Assembly: GCA_013398175.1 (NCBI GenBank)
Contig: VZRZ01006460.1
Location: 68,110-132,109, forward strand
Length of the DNA: 64,000 bases
Direction of reading: 5' to 3'
Origin: Climacteris rufus
Taxonomy: Eukaryota > Chordata > Aves > Passeriformes > Climacteridae
Shown here: positions 1 to 12,463 of the stretch, in pieces
Layout of the letters: the number at the start of each line of letters is the position of its first letter
Position numbering within the stretch: the stretch's first letter is position 1
Notes under the pieces: model-generated
Told to the model about the DNA's origin: nothing
Databases searched by the model: none
What the model saw: only the letters and a program-made list of their open reading frames with translations
Position numbers and translations under genes: made by a program

Positions 1-1901
1 TAGGCAGCCAGCTGTAGTCTTGTGGGTTTTCCACTACCTCTGTTAAGTCATGTGTTGCCACTTTTCATCAGCAAATGTTTGACAATTATGCATCATTGCG
101 CAGGCATTGTGAGCAATGTACAGCACATCACAAGTGCTGTACAGTGCTGCCTTGATGGGTAACAATTTTCAAGCATCCCCTTATTTCTCTGACTGAGTCA
201 TCTGCTGTGGGCTGTATTTGCTCAAACTCCACTTGCTTCCATTTTTATCTTAAAGGCACAAAAGAGGTCAAGACAGGGAAATTTGACCAATTTTTCAGAA
301 GGCAATGGTCATTAACAAAAATTATGCAGTCATAGGTTACCTGGGTTTGGTAGGAAAGAAATTACAACCTGACTTTTGATGAAGTCAGTGATGATTATTT
401 GTGTGATTAAGAACTGCTGTGGCAGGGTCTGAGGCTGTGAGAGAGGGAGAATTTGAGACTTCTGATGAATATTTGGGGTAGTGACCCTGAGGTAATGTAT
501 GATGTGCAATATAGGTCAGAGTTAGGGTTTGGTTTCCCTCAAGAACTGACAGATCAGGATTTTAAGAAGGGCAGGGGGAGAATAGCGGAGTAGAATGGAC
601 CTGCTGCTGCTGCTAACAACCATTAAAGAAATACAAAGCCAGCTGCTCTCAGAGCAGAGCTTGATCCTTTCAGTGGCTTTAACAGCATACTATATATTCA
701 GAGGAGGGGAATTCATGAGGCCCTATGGACCTACACCATGGCATTACACAAAAATGCAAACCCGAACAATGGGTGGCCTCAGCGGTTCCATCTGGCTCGC
801 CATTAACAAGGTTAAAGTAAAGTGGGTTTCCTTGGCTGTGTCACACACAATTTACACTTCAGATGCTTTAACTTTGGAGCCAGACTGAAGGGAGCACCAC
901 TCGAAACGCACGCGGCAAGAGTCACCTAAGATGTGTGGTAAGCACATTTGGTGTAGATGCTCTTTGAAAGATACAGAGTAGTAGCGTTTAGATCATTTTT
1001 AGGTACTATTTGCAAAGTGCAGATTTTTTTGACGAAATGATTTCCAAAAAAAACCTCATCCTGTCAAATAACTAGAATCACAGTCAAATATTGTTTACTC
1101 AGTAATTTAGGTACACTATTAGAGGCTGGATTCAGTTACAGCAGCAATTATTAGAGGCCTCAGAAATGTTGCCACCAGTAACAGTAACCTCAAAACTTCT
1201 ATACATGTTAAAGCTAAAAAGGATATTGATACATGTAAATGTATTCTGTTTGAAGCATTCTGCTTTCAGATTCACAAAAATACTTAGATAATAACATAGT
1301 TAACTGTGGCAAATATAACCTTTAAAAAACTTTTCCTGTAGAGACACAATGGTATATCAACAGGTATGTTGGCCTGTTACCTTCTGTGTCATTGAGTGTA
1401 ATAAGGCATGGGAATTACCACAGCATTTTGCAGAAATCGTGTTCTTTGTCTCAGCTTTGAGATGTGTTAGGGAACCCAAGTGTCCTATAGGGTGTCCCAT
1501 TCTTGAATAAAAATTCAGTTGTTATTGAGTGAGTGTCAGAGTTGATAATTCAATTTCAAAGTTGTTTCATGATCTGTAAGACAAGCATTTGAGCAGTTAA
1601 ATCTGTCGTAAAGATCTAAGGTAATTTACAGAGAGAGGATACACCTATTGTTGCTGCAGAGATGTTGAAGGCATTCAGCAGAGCAGGGCGAGTGTTGTGC
1701 TGGGTGACAAATCCTACAAGAAACCTCGCCATCTTGGCCACCTTTGCCACCTTTGCCCATAGATTGTGAGTTCAGTAGTGGAGCAGAACTTTGTACTCGT
1801 CCTGAAGTTAAACAATTAAACTTGCATACTGTAAAATCAGGAGACATCACTGACTCACATTTATCCTGGGAGCATCAGTAGTTTCACGCTGGAAGGCCTT
1901 T

Positions 1902-1921
1902 AGCATGGCTTAAGCCATGCT
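1902..1921. repeat. Perfect 20-bp palindrome
   Basis: AGCATGGCTTAAGCCATGCT equals its own reverse complement with no spacer. It lies in otherwise unremarkable LIN28B intronic sequence and no known element was recognised around it. Confidence 0.6.
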
Positions 1922-4900
1922 GAGCTTCCTCCTTGGTGAACTGAGCAGTACTGCTGTGATGGGACACGCTCCTGCTGGATGTGCTGCCAGAAGGTTGGCA
2001 TCAGCCTCCCCAGTGTTGAACAGCCTTGCAGTTGCTTTGTGCCTTCCAGGCTTTTCCAGCAGGTGAGCCAGGGACATTGATGACACCCCTGTGTCATTGA
2101 AATGGGGATTGGTGTGGATGGCCCTGGGCTTGTTTATCCCTCTTCTTACTCTGTTCAACTTTCTGACCCGCCCTCTGTGCTGCTTTTCATCTCTCTTGCA
2201 AAGACAGGAATATCCTTAAACGTGATACTTTAGTTTCTGACTATATGCAGCAGTCCTGTAATCATAACCATGATTATTGTAAAATGCCATTTGACAGGCG
2301 TGTTGGAGTTGCCAAGCTCCTTTCAAAGGCTTCCTGTCCACTGCATTTGAGGAAACTACCGGCAAAATAAATGGAGCTGAGAAGTCATCTCATGACTAAT
2401 TGGTGACAAACCATTGACATTCCCTTCTCTCCCTTTTTACCTGCTGGTCTGTCCATGAGGAGCAGCTTTTGACTCAAGCCCTATCTTAACAATAGCCTCA
2501 AAAAAAAAAAAGTCAGAGAGCTATTCTTGCTGAACTCTGACAGGTGCAGTGCTCCTGCACTGAGCATTGCAGTGGAAAATGAAGGAAGAATAATGCAGCA
2601 AGGCAGAACCTGTGAAGGGGGTAAAAGGCAAATTATCCAGTGCAACTTGCATGAACATGAAGCAGGAAATGCCCCAGCTATGCTGTGCTTGAGTGGAGGG
2701 ACAGTTCACAGAAAAAAACATTAGTTAACCTGAAATAGGGATGGTTGATTTATGGGGAATATGTAAAAGAATGGTGTGAAAACCTATTTCCTTAGAGGAG
2801 GGATATTATGCATCTCTGCACTGTATTTACAGCATGTTTAACTCAAAGCACACAGCTCAGCTACTTTTTGTCAGTTAAGTTCTTTTCCAGCTCATTGTCT
2901 CTAACTGAAAGGAAATTCAGCCACAGACAGACAAAGCTAAGTTCAACATCTGCATCTTGTGCCTGAACTTCACATGCATGATTTGTTCATCCACTTTTCA
3001 CATATGCACACCTACTTGTGGGGATCAGGCAAATGGAATATTATGATTTTGACAAATCCATGAATCCAGGTAGAGATCCAGTACAGATTTGTGTGAAGGC
3101 TGTGTGTGCACTGTGAACAGGGGTAAATCCCAGACACAGTGTGCCTGTTCCACATTGTAGTTCCTCTGCAAGAGCATTTGAGGACAATGGGAATTTCATT
3201 GCTTAATCTACTCCCTCCCACCTCCTGACAGTGTTTATCACACCCACAGTTGTGCCAATGCAATGATTTATGATTTTGTCTCAAAACTGGAGGTGTGATA
3301 TGAATCAAGCTAAACAAATGCTACAAATTGAAAAAAAAGTAAGTGAATTAACTGAAAATTTTTCCTTTGAGAACTGGCTAGCATTTTAGTGACTGCACAG
3401 ATCATTGCAGGGATCATCCTTGGGAGTTTTTGAAAGCAGACCATGTGCCTTTGGAAGCATTCTTCCTGGAAAGGGGGCTGTTTACTCAGTGATTATCTTC
3501 CATTTATTTTTACATTACCCAAGGAAAAGCGGTGAATGAAATGCAGAATAGTTGAGCTGGAGTCTTGGTCACTGCTTCTGATTTTGGATGGTTTGCAGCA
3601 TTTGAGCAGGATCCCTGACACTTCCCTGCATCCTGCCTGGCATGGCACACTGTTGCTGGCTTGTTTTGCAGTACAGAGTAGGAAAACAGAAGGGCACCCT
3701 GGGAGCTGTCTCTGATGCTGCCAAGACAGCAAGCAGCGGTGGCACTCATTGTGCAAAGCTTTGCAGGAATGAAAGCTGAGCACGGTAGTTTGTTGAGAAC
3801 GTTCTAGTTCAGATCTTTTCATCATTTAGAAGCTGTGTGCTTTCTTCATCTGATTCTCAAATTGGTGCTTCCTGCCAACAGGGAATGAGAGAGACATGTG
3901 GAGGGGGTTTCCACGTTTATGTGAAGTCCAGTTAAGCTCATGATAGCCCTCATTTTCTGTGTAATGTTTCTGATGAAATTACTTTTCACAACTTGTGTAT
4001 GACTTTCCATGCTAATAGTTGGACAGTGGTGAAATAGCTGTAATGAAGAGAACAGTTTCAAAAGCAGGTATGTTACGCATTATCCAGGATGTGCTTGACT
4101 CCTGCATTAGTTCAGTGGATAGCAATTAACTTGTGGCCTGATCACCATACGGTTGTACTCTGTTGTACCATAACTGTTTTTTCTTTCCTTGGTTTACTGG
4201 GTATAATCTCAAAGGGCACAGACTCAGATTCTCAAAGCTATGAGAACCTTGCTTGCCTCTGAAGTCAGTGGGAGTTAGGCATTTAAATTCCTGTAAACGT
4301 TTGATTACACTTAACAGTGTCACACAGGCTGCCTGTGGCAGAGAAACAAGCTAATGTCACACTCTCACCAGCTTGTGAGCCTGGGAGGGATGAGACACTT
4401 CATGAGGGAAGTTTGTGGGCTGTGCTTGACATCCAGAGTCCTGGGTGGTGGACACAGTCTCCCTCCACTTTGTGTTTATGTGGAATTGTGTATTTTCAGG
4501 TATTTTGGATATTTTGAATAGAAGGTTTGTAACGAGGAGGGCCAAAGGGATACTGATTTAGGAGCAAAGCTTTCTATGTTTTTAGGTTTTCAAGAATGAG
4601 GTTGGTTTAATAAACAATTTATTTGTTCCTGGAAGTAGTATCCAGGAATATTGTGGGAAGTGACAGACTTCTAAAGGCCCAGTCCTGTGTCTTCTATGGC
4701 TGAAACTATTCAGGTGTGACTATTTCCAACCTCACAGAAGGCATGTGGCTCCTAGATTAGATGCTTAGGTGCTGCCTCAAAACCCAAATTTTACTTGTCT
4801 GTGTCTTGTGTCAGCTGGGATTTCTACTGGACAGCCAGTAAGTCAGTGCTCTAGCTTTTACAGCTGACCCTCTCAGGATTTACCACGTTGGCTTCTGAGT

Positions 4901-6147
4901 TCTCTCCTTCACTGTATGGCCCAAGCCAGTGAACACACTTCTAACCTACTCAAAAGGTCCTTGAGTTCACCACATACCTCACTCACTGTGACAGACATGT
5001 TTGGATGCAAGTCTTCCCTCCATCAGGAGGTTGCTGTAATCTTCAGTTGGCCATTGTTCGGCCTTTTGGAGAAGGATTATTAGACTGTAAGACACCAGAG
5101 TTTCTCATCTTCATTTTCTGGGGAACTGGGGTCAGTGACCAGTTGCAAGAGAGTTGGAATTGATGGAAGCAGCACAAGATATGGGGGAGACTGTGCCTGA
5201 AGAGGAGAGGCAGCGATGGAGGCTCTGGTCCTCCATCAGGTGGAGAGGGTGAAGAGTTCAGCTACAAAGCATCTCCTACGACTGGTGGTTTGGTGCAGTA
5301 ACACAGATCTCGTAACACTGACACCCAGTACAATTGGTTATTGCACACGCTAAGGGTTGTGGCACCCACGTTCCACCCCTCAGGAGCAGCTGTGAGGAAA
5401 GTTCCTGCCAGTGGAGGACACTGATTGGGTGGTAGGGGCCCTGCTCCAGCCTGGTACTGAGAAGCTGCACTCCCTCATGCTGCCTGCCAGTAAACTCCCT
5501 CCCCTCTCTGGACACCAATGAGCATTTTTCCAGAATGAAATAAACCCAAAACATTCATTTCTCTGTCTAGCTGTGATTTCAAATCCACTGCCCCAGCTGG
5601 TTCAGCTGTGATATTTTAAGGTCTTGTTGGACAAGGATACTCTCAATTTTTCCTGCAGAAGATCTGTCACTAGTATAATTAACTGCTCAATGAATAGTAA
5701 GAGTTGTGTCCATAATCTGATAGCAGTATGGCAAATAATCACTAAATCTGGAAGAAACTGAGTTTCATCAAGGCTAGTGAAGTCCTATGGATTTGACATT
5801 TTGTATGTTCTGTTCCTAGCCCCTGCAGTATGTCTCAGTCACCTTTCTGTGTCTTCTGACATGCCTCCAGAGCCTGGGGTCTTAGGAGAGCAGACAGGCT
5901 ACCAGCATAACTGAGTAATCTTTTATTTTACTGGAAGTCAGGATTTTCCTTCCAAAATGGAAGAACTTGTAACCATTCCCGTTACAGAAATTCAGTACCT
6001 TGCTGGCCTATGCACGCTTCACTAAGTGACTGCAGAGCCATATGTGCCTTCTTCCACCCCAGCCAGTGGTCTGATTTATCCCTAACAGCTTCTGGGCTTG
6101 CATTAAAATATGTTGCCCTTTCTGCTTCCATACACTTCCAGTCTTAC

Positions 6148-6182
6148 TGCACAGTGAGTGCAGTACAGTGCACAGTGAGTGC
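6148..6182 (+). repeat. Short direct repeat, 14-bp unit
   Basis: The unit TGCACAGTGAGTGC occurs twice with a period of about 21 bp, separated by a short GTACAG-type spacer. It is probably a local duplication and has no evident function. Confidence 0.5.
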
Positions 6183-8637
6183 TATTGGAGAACAGGAGGG
6201 TTGTTTGGTTCAGGGTGTGGATGATTTGTTAAGACACAGACACTCCTCTGGTTTGTGACTGCTTTCAGAACTGTACATTCACGACTTCCAGAATTGCAGT
6301 TGTGGCTTGGGTATGAATTGCTGATCAAAACTACAGAAAGTTGGTTGTGCTGTGTTTGGTGAGCATATCCATTGTGTTTTCCTGTGGCTGGTCTACTCGA
6401 TGTTCATCTTGTAGTCAGTTCTTCCCCTGCACTGATCACAACTGGGGTGCACTTATCTGAATTGTTCTTTGATTTCAAACAGTTTATTTAAGTGTAGAGT
6501 TCGTGTTTTATCGAATCTAATGCAGAGTTAATCAGTCCTGCCAGAAAAATTTATCCTTTGTCTATAAATAAACTTAATTTTGAAATAGTTCATTAATTCT
6601 TTGTTATGCTGAAAGTCTGAGCATAAATGGGCAGAGGACACATCACTGCTCTACCCTGGCCATAATTCTTTGGTTTTCTTTTTTAAACTTTCTGATTTAT
6701 GCTATGTTCTGCTTTCAAATGTTAAGCAACCAGCAAACACAGGGGGAGCTGAGGGAGCTTCAGCCTGTGTTGCTGCACACCCTTACAGTTTGTATCAACC
6801 TGACCTCTGCAACTGGCCATGGCTACTGCAGTGTGACTTTCAGTATTCACACAGAGTGGGAAATTCTTTTCTCTGTTACACTGTTAAAGATAACAGAAAA
6901 TAAGCTCAGTGAAGTCATCAAAATTGCTCTGGATCTACATCTTTGTGACTGAGGTCAGAATGAAGATACGCTGTTTCTGGGAACAAGCAATATTTAAGAA
7001 AACTTTTATTAACTTCATGGTTATAATTTTACTAGAGTGATATCACTTAATCTACGTAAGTCCAGCCAAGAGTGATAGAGAGATCTAGATTACCACGTAT
7101 AGGGAAACTATTTCAGTTATGTTCCATTATTTTGAACTGTACACAGAAGTAACAGAATTCAGAGGAATAAGTATTAAACCTGTGCATGAGATTTACCATC
7201 CTGAGGCCAAACAAGGAAAAAGGAAACACCAAATTTTGAATTAACAGTAATTTTATGGGCACAAATGTGCTTTTTATTCTTATGTACACAATTATATGAG
7301 AATTAACAATTATGATAAATCTGGTGGTGAGATAGGGCAGAATAGTAGAAGGCGGCATTATTTCTCTTTTAATTCTCAGAGATGAGGCAGTGTGGGACAA
7401 CAAGAATACCTGCCTCAGGTGGGAATTAAAAGCTTTAACATATAAGGCTTAATCCTGTTGCAGCCGAAATCCTCTTTTCACGCTTTACTGTTGCTTCTGG
7501 ATTTTGATGTGAAAAGTGACAAAATAATATTTTCTCTTTAAGATATTGAAAGCCTCTTAAAAATGTGTTACAGAAAGTGCTCAGCCCAGCCGTTTAGTAA
7601 TAATGTCAATATATGAAGCTAGTCCATTTTAGACATCTTAAGAATCAAGTTCAGAACAGTGAATAAGGAGGTGACTTCTTCCTTTCTCAATCAGTGCATC
7701 AGAGTGATACAGATTTTCCTTACCATTGAAGTGTGTCTGTAGAGCATCTGAATTATTTAATTGTTCTTGTGGGTATTGAACATGTGAATTTATAGGTGAT
7801 GTTTCAAAGAAAACCAACCACCATCTTTGATGTCCTTTTGTTACACAGTCGAGATAGGAAACCCTCCATGTAATTCATATTACATGATTTTATAAATGCC
7901 ATGAGCTCTGGAAGGAAGCCCCCAAGAGATAGCTGGTATGGTCTCCTCACAGAGACTGTGTCAAACAGTAACCATGTCTTTATTTTTGAAAAACGAAGTG
8001 AAAATGTGAGCTGCTGGTCAAATCCTGTAAGCCTTAACACTCATGAAGACTATATTCATGCAAGTCACCTAATTCAGTGTGTGTCATAGGAGAATCCGTT
8101 TCAAGGCTAGGATCTAAGTCAGTCCATACTACTGCTGGCACCAGACATTTCTGAAACTTTGTGCATGATACTGATTTATATGAGATACCTAAAGTCATAC
8201 GACTCTAAAGTGGTATTTAGGGAGGAAGAATGTTCTGAACTTCCAGAGCAGCCCTCCTCCTCTTTCTCTACCACTGCTTGCTTCAGTGCTTCAAGCCTAC
8301 TGCCAGGATGCTATTTGCTGTTTCCTGCTGTTGTGAGGAGTTGTTCCTTGTATTTGTTGCTAATGTTAGCGATAAAATAAGGAACAAAATGGAAGAGGCA
8401 ATTTTTAACAACTGATTCTCAGTTGCCCTTTTATCTCATCTGTGGATTAACCGATCAGTGGATGTGGAAACCCTGGAACCAGCTCTGCTGAGAGGCAGAT
8501 AAGGTCAGGCATGCCTCTTAGCTCATGAACAGCACCTCACTGACCCAGAAAGACTTGAGCCGGTTTTATGCAGCGTGCATCCTTATCCACATGGCCAGGA
8601 GGCTCAAGCCACCTCTGTGACAGGCTTCTAGTGTTAC

Positions 8638-8835
8638 CGAGCTAGGCTTTTGTAAACAGGGGCACCGAGCAGCGCTTTCAGACACCGGCAGCCCAGCCGA
8701 GGTCTGCTTAGTTCTGGCCACCGCCGCGCCCGCCCAGCGCCGCAGCCCAGCCGGCTCTGGCAGTGGGCTGCACATGTGGGTACGCACGGCAGCGGTGCCC
8801 AAAACACACCTCGGGCAGCCTTTCCACCAACGTGA
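8638..8835. promoter_or_regulatory. CpG-rich patch in LIN28B intron
   Basis: About 200 bp of GC-rich sequence with roughly 18 CpG dinucleotides sits in an AT-rich intron where CpG is otherwise rare. The centre (8720-8755) is almost entirely C and G. Overlapping frames on the minus strand stay open, but their residues are typical of GC-rich noise. It may be an intronic enhancer, a small unmethylated island or an unannotated exon; the sequence alone does not decide. Confidence 0.35.
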
Positions 8836-9698
8836 ACCATGGAAAATACTTGTTTAAAAAAATAACTGCATGCAAAGCTGTTCTCGTTGAAAAACGCTTT
8901 TCTTTTATTATTCCCACAGAAATTAAAGCTTACAAGGGAAATTTGTGGTTGAGAATATTTTTGTGTGTGATTTCATAGTGCAAAAAGAGCAACAGTAGCA
9001 GACTTACTTGAAATCATGGTATAACATTTCATGTTTGAAATGTGTGATATATGACTGTTTAAAACATAACTTCCTTAAACCATTGCTGATTTTGTATCTG
9101 CTTTATCTGGATGGGTTAAAGCCATTAAAATATACACATGCTTTCCATCTATATGGATACTATTGGAGCAAAACCATCTTTCATGTTATTTAGAAAAAAG
9201 ACTTCACTGTGTAAATTGTTATTTCAGGAGTTTTTGGCTCAATATAAAGAAAACCCTTTTGTTGTAATAAATGAAAATACTTCCAAATCATTCCTCTGTG
9301 AGGATGCATTTCCTAAGGATTTTTATGTGATTGTGTGAAAAATAATTTTCCTCTATGCCTGTAAAGGGAGCTGAGTGGATAGTAGAGATAAGGTTTCATG
9401 GACAGGAAGAAAGAATGGAAGCAACATTGTTGAAGTTATTTTTTAAGAGCTGCTGTGTCTGTAGTCTTTTCCATTTTTGTGGAGAAAAAAAATCTACATT
9501 TTGTGTGTTTTGAACGACCTTTCTATTTCGTTGTTCTTGGTTGTAAAACAACAAACAAAAAAACCCCACCACCTTCCAGTAAAATGGTAATAGCATATTT
9601 TAAACAATTTTATTTCCTCATGAACTTAAGCTAAATTGTATCCTGACAGGCCTGATTTATCAGGCAAATACCCCACGTTGTTTGTCAGCTTCTTTGTT

Positions 9699-9716
9699 GG
9701 GGGGGAGGGGGAAGGG
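9699..9716 (+). other. G-quadruplex-prone G tract
   Basis: Runs of seven, five and three G separated by one or two A give a potential four-run quadruplex on the plus strand. Formation is inferred from the run pattern only. Confidence 0.35.
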
Positions 9717-9838
9717 AAACCCGAGCAACAAAAGACCGTAACCTATTGATATTACTTCTGCAATACACTGGGGAAAATAGATTGATTTAGAACTAACCAC
9801 AGAAAACTAGTCAATCTGATGAGTTTACAACAGAGCAT

Positions 9839-9855
9839 ATTTATTTATTTATTTG
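9839..9855 (+). repeat. (TTTA)n microsatellite
   Basis: Four ATTT/TTTA units in tandem inside the LIN28B intron. Confidence 0.5.
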
Positions 9856-11589
9856 TAACAAGAGTAAACATCATCAATATTCCACCCCATGTTATTGGAA
9901 GCCTTGCAGACAGTGGGTTTGTGTCAGCGTGCTGGGGCTATCTGTAAAATGAAAAATGACAAGCTTAAAAAAATGGAGGGACCTTGTTTTTCTCACTGAA
10001 TTGAAAGTCTTGGACCTCTGGTACATTATCATGAGTTGTAGGATTCACAGGACAAACAGATAGGTGAGCATTTTTATTTCATCTCTTTAGTCTTTAGGGC
10101 ATTCTCTTTCCTTTTTTTTTTTTCTCGTTATATTTCTGTTATATATCCCAAAAAGCTAGTAAAGCACAGGAAATTTTATAACTGAATTTCACTGAAGAAT
10201 GCCAGCCTGCAATTAACTTTCCCAGCATGTTGCCTCTGCAGAGCGTTTTGCCTGAACGAGGGGTTCAGGGTAGCACATACTCACAGGACCAGCACAAATC
10301 TAAATGTGGCACCAATGTGCCATTTTCTGCATTAATAATACTCTATTTTATGGCATTCTTGATTAAAAATACTTATAGTTTTAAAATTAAACTGACTTTT
10401 TTTCCATGGATTGGTAAATGAGGGTGCTAATGAGGTTTTCTGCCTCAGTGTGTGCCTACTTACTGGACAAACCATAAATGCTCTGATTAAGATGGTAAAT
10501 GTTCCATTCTCTAGTTTATTTAACAAGATAATTTGATTTGACCTTAAATTATTTTTTCAGCAATATTTCAGTATTCACTATTTTGAATTCTAATACCTTA
10601 TTAGGGTGTTCTCAAAGTTACTTGTATTGTCTCCTGCGTTCAGCTACAGCTTAAGAATTAAAGGTTGATTATTGGAATGGAGTAAACCACAGCAATGTGA
10701 ATGTGAGCAGAAACATTCCATCAGTTCCCCTCTTAGAGGGCAGGAGCAGTGTGTGTACATTCTGCTCATCTTCTGCTAACTCAACAGTGGCTTTCATCCT
10801 TTACAAACAGAAAAGCTGGACCACATCTCTGCATGTCAGTTCCCCATCAGGTGTAGAGAGCGGTCCAGCTGTAGGGCACAGCTTGGCAGTGAGGGAGTGC
10901 TGCCATGCACAGCAGCGAGGTTCCTTTCTGTGCCCCATGATTTTGAAAAGAAGACAGGCTGGCTTTATATTTCGTGAGACTTAATGCTGCTGAAAGAGGG
11001 TTATGGGGGATGGGTGGGTGGTGGTGAATCTTCAAAAACCATGACTGGAAGGGAATCTTCCAGTAAAAGTGGTGGATGAAGGAGGGAATTGCCAGCAGTG
11101 TCCAGTGCAAGGGTCCGAACATCTCCTTCATTCTTCCCCTACCATGGACTTCTGCTCCTCCTGCACCTGCAGCTTATTGCCCTGGCAGATGAGCAAACGT
11201 TTGTTTTTCAGGGATAGTTGTTGGCTGTTTTCAGGTTGCAGCGACTGCAGCCTCATATTTAGTTTCAGCATTTCTTGCTCTTGAAAGATGATGCCTGTGT
11301 GCATGGTTTTAAGGCATAAGGGTGATGGCCTGTTTTAAAAAATACTCAAACTGATTTGGGGTGTTTTCACTTTTAAGTGTAGGTTTCTCAGCAAGGAGGA
11401 TTTTCATATTATACCTGTATTAAGTAAAAGAGCTTAGTCTTTTTATAATACAGCAATAGACAAAAGGTGCCAGTTTAGCCGTAATCAGTTGTGATCGTGT
11501 CAGCCTTTGTGTGCTGCTGAGACAAATTTGATATCCAAGATATGGTTACTGGAATATTTAAGTAATCCATTAAAATATACTTGTATTTA

Positions 11590-11722
11590 TCATAGAATCA
11601 TAGAATGGTTTGGGTTGGAAGGAACCTTAAAGACCATCTAGTTCCAACCACCCCCTCCATGGGTGGGGACACCTTCAAGTAGATCAGGTTGCGCTCAAAG
11701 CCCCATCCAACCTGGCCTTTTA
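11590..11722 (-). mobile_element. CR1 LINE 3' end fragment
   Basis: The plus strand begins with tcatagaatcatagaatgg and continues with ggttggaaggaacc. This is the reverse complement of the standard bird CR1 3' terminus, whose 8-bp tail repeat is ATTCTATG. The match continues through the CR1 3' UTR to about 11720, where it breaks into unrelated sequence. It is 5'-truncated, as most genomic CR1 copies are, and inserted antisense to LIN28B. The 114-codon open frame overlapping it on the minus strand is a by-product of the repeat. Confidence 0.9.
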
Positions 11723-12427
11723 GGTTATAACAAAGACAACTTAAAATTAGCAGATCCTCGACAGTCCAGAAGGCCTTTTCAGTCCTGCTGAGGTGTTGGA
11801 GGTCTTTCTCACTCATCCCAGGTGGTGCCTGAGCAAGCACACTCCACCTTGGACTTTTTAAGTGTTCACATCCAATAGTGAGAAGCGTCCCTTTGCACTG
11901 TTTCATGGCCTGATTTTCCAGACAAGTCACTGAAGCCTTCAATGAGTAAAAATCTTAGTTATGTCTAAGACCCATTTTTCTGTTAGATTATGGATAGTTT
12001 AACCTCCCTTTACAGCCCTTTACAAAATAGAGTAGTTGAAGTGATCTGCTGCATGTTCCATCTGCCTTTCTTTAGGTATGTTGTGAAAGTAATGGCTAAA
12101 AAAGACAGCACATTTAGGTACAATTTTAAACATTTCCTTTATGCTTTAACTGCATTCAGTGTGTGGTAACAGCATCTCACGTGCACATGCTGTTAGAATA
12201 CCATGCCATTTTTCAAGGCATGAACGTTGCTAGATGGAGTATTGTTAAGCCAAGAAGCTTTTTTTTGTTGTTGTTGTCTGATAGCATTCAGAAAGGAAGA
12301 ACAAAAGAGGAATTGGTGTGGGATATATCCTGGTGAATTATTTTAGTCTTCCTCTGACTGTACCCCTTTCCTCCCTTTCCTATCCCTGTTAGATGTTAAC
12401 CCCTTATTCCCTGCTCCCCCTCCCCCA

Positions 12428-12463
12428 AGCTAGTCACTAGTCACTAATAGCTAGTCACTAATT
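12428..12463 (+). repeat. Tandem CTAGTCACTA-type repeat
   Basis: Three imperfect copies of a ctagtcacta motif lie next to each other in the LIN28B intron. They look like slippage and have no known function. Confidence 0.5.

Noticed and set aside
11598..11942. 114-codon minus-strand frame
   Set aside because: It reads through the CR1 3' end fragment and adjacent non-coding DNA. CR1 3' UTR is non-coding.
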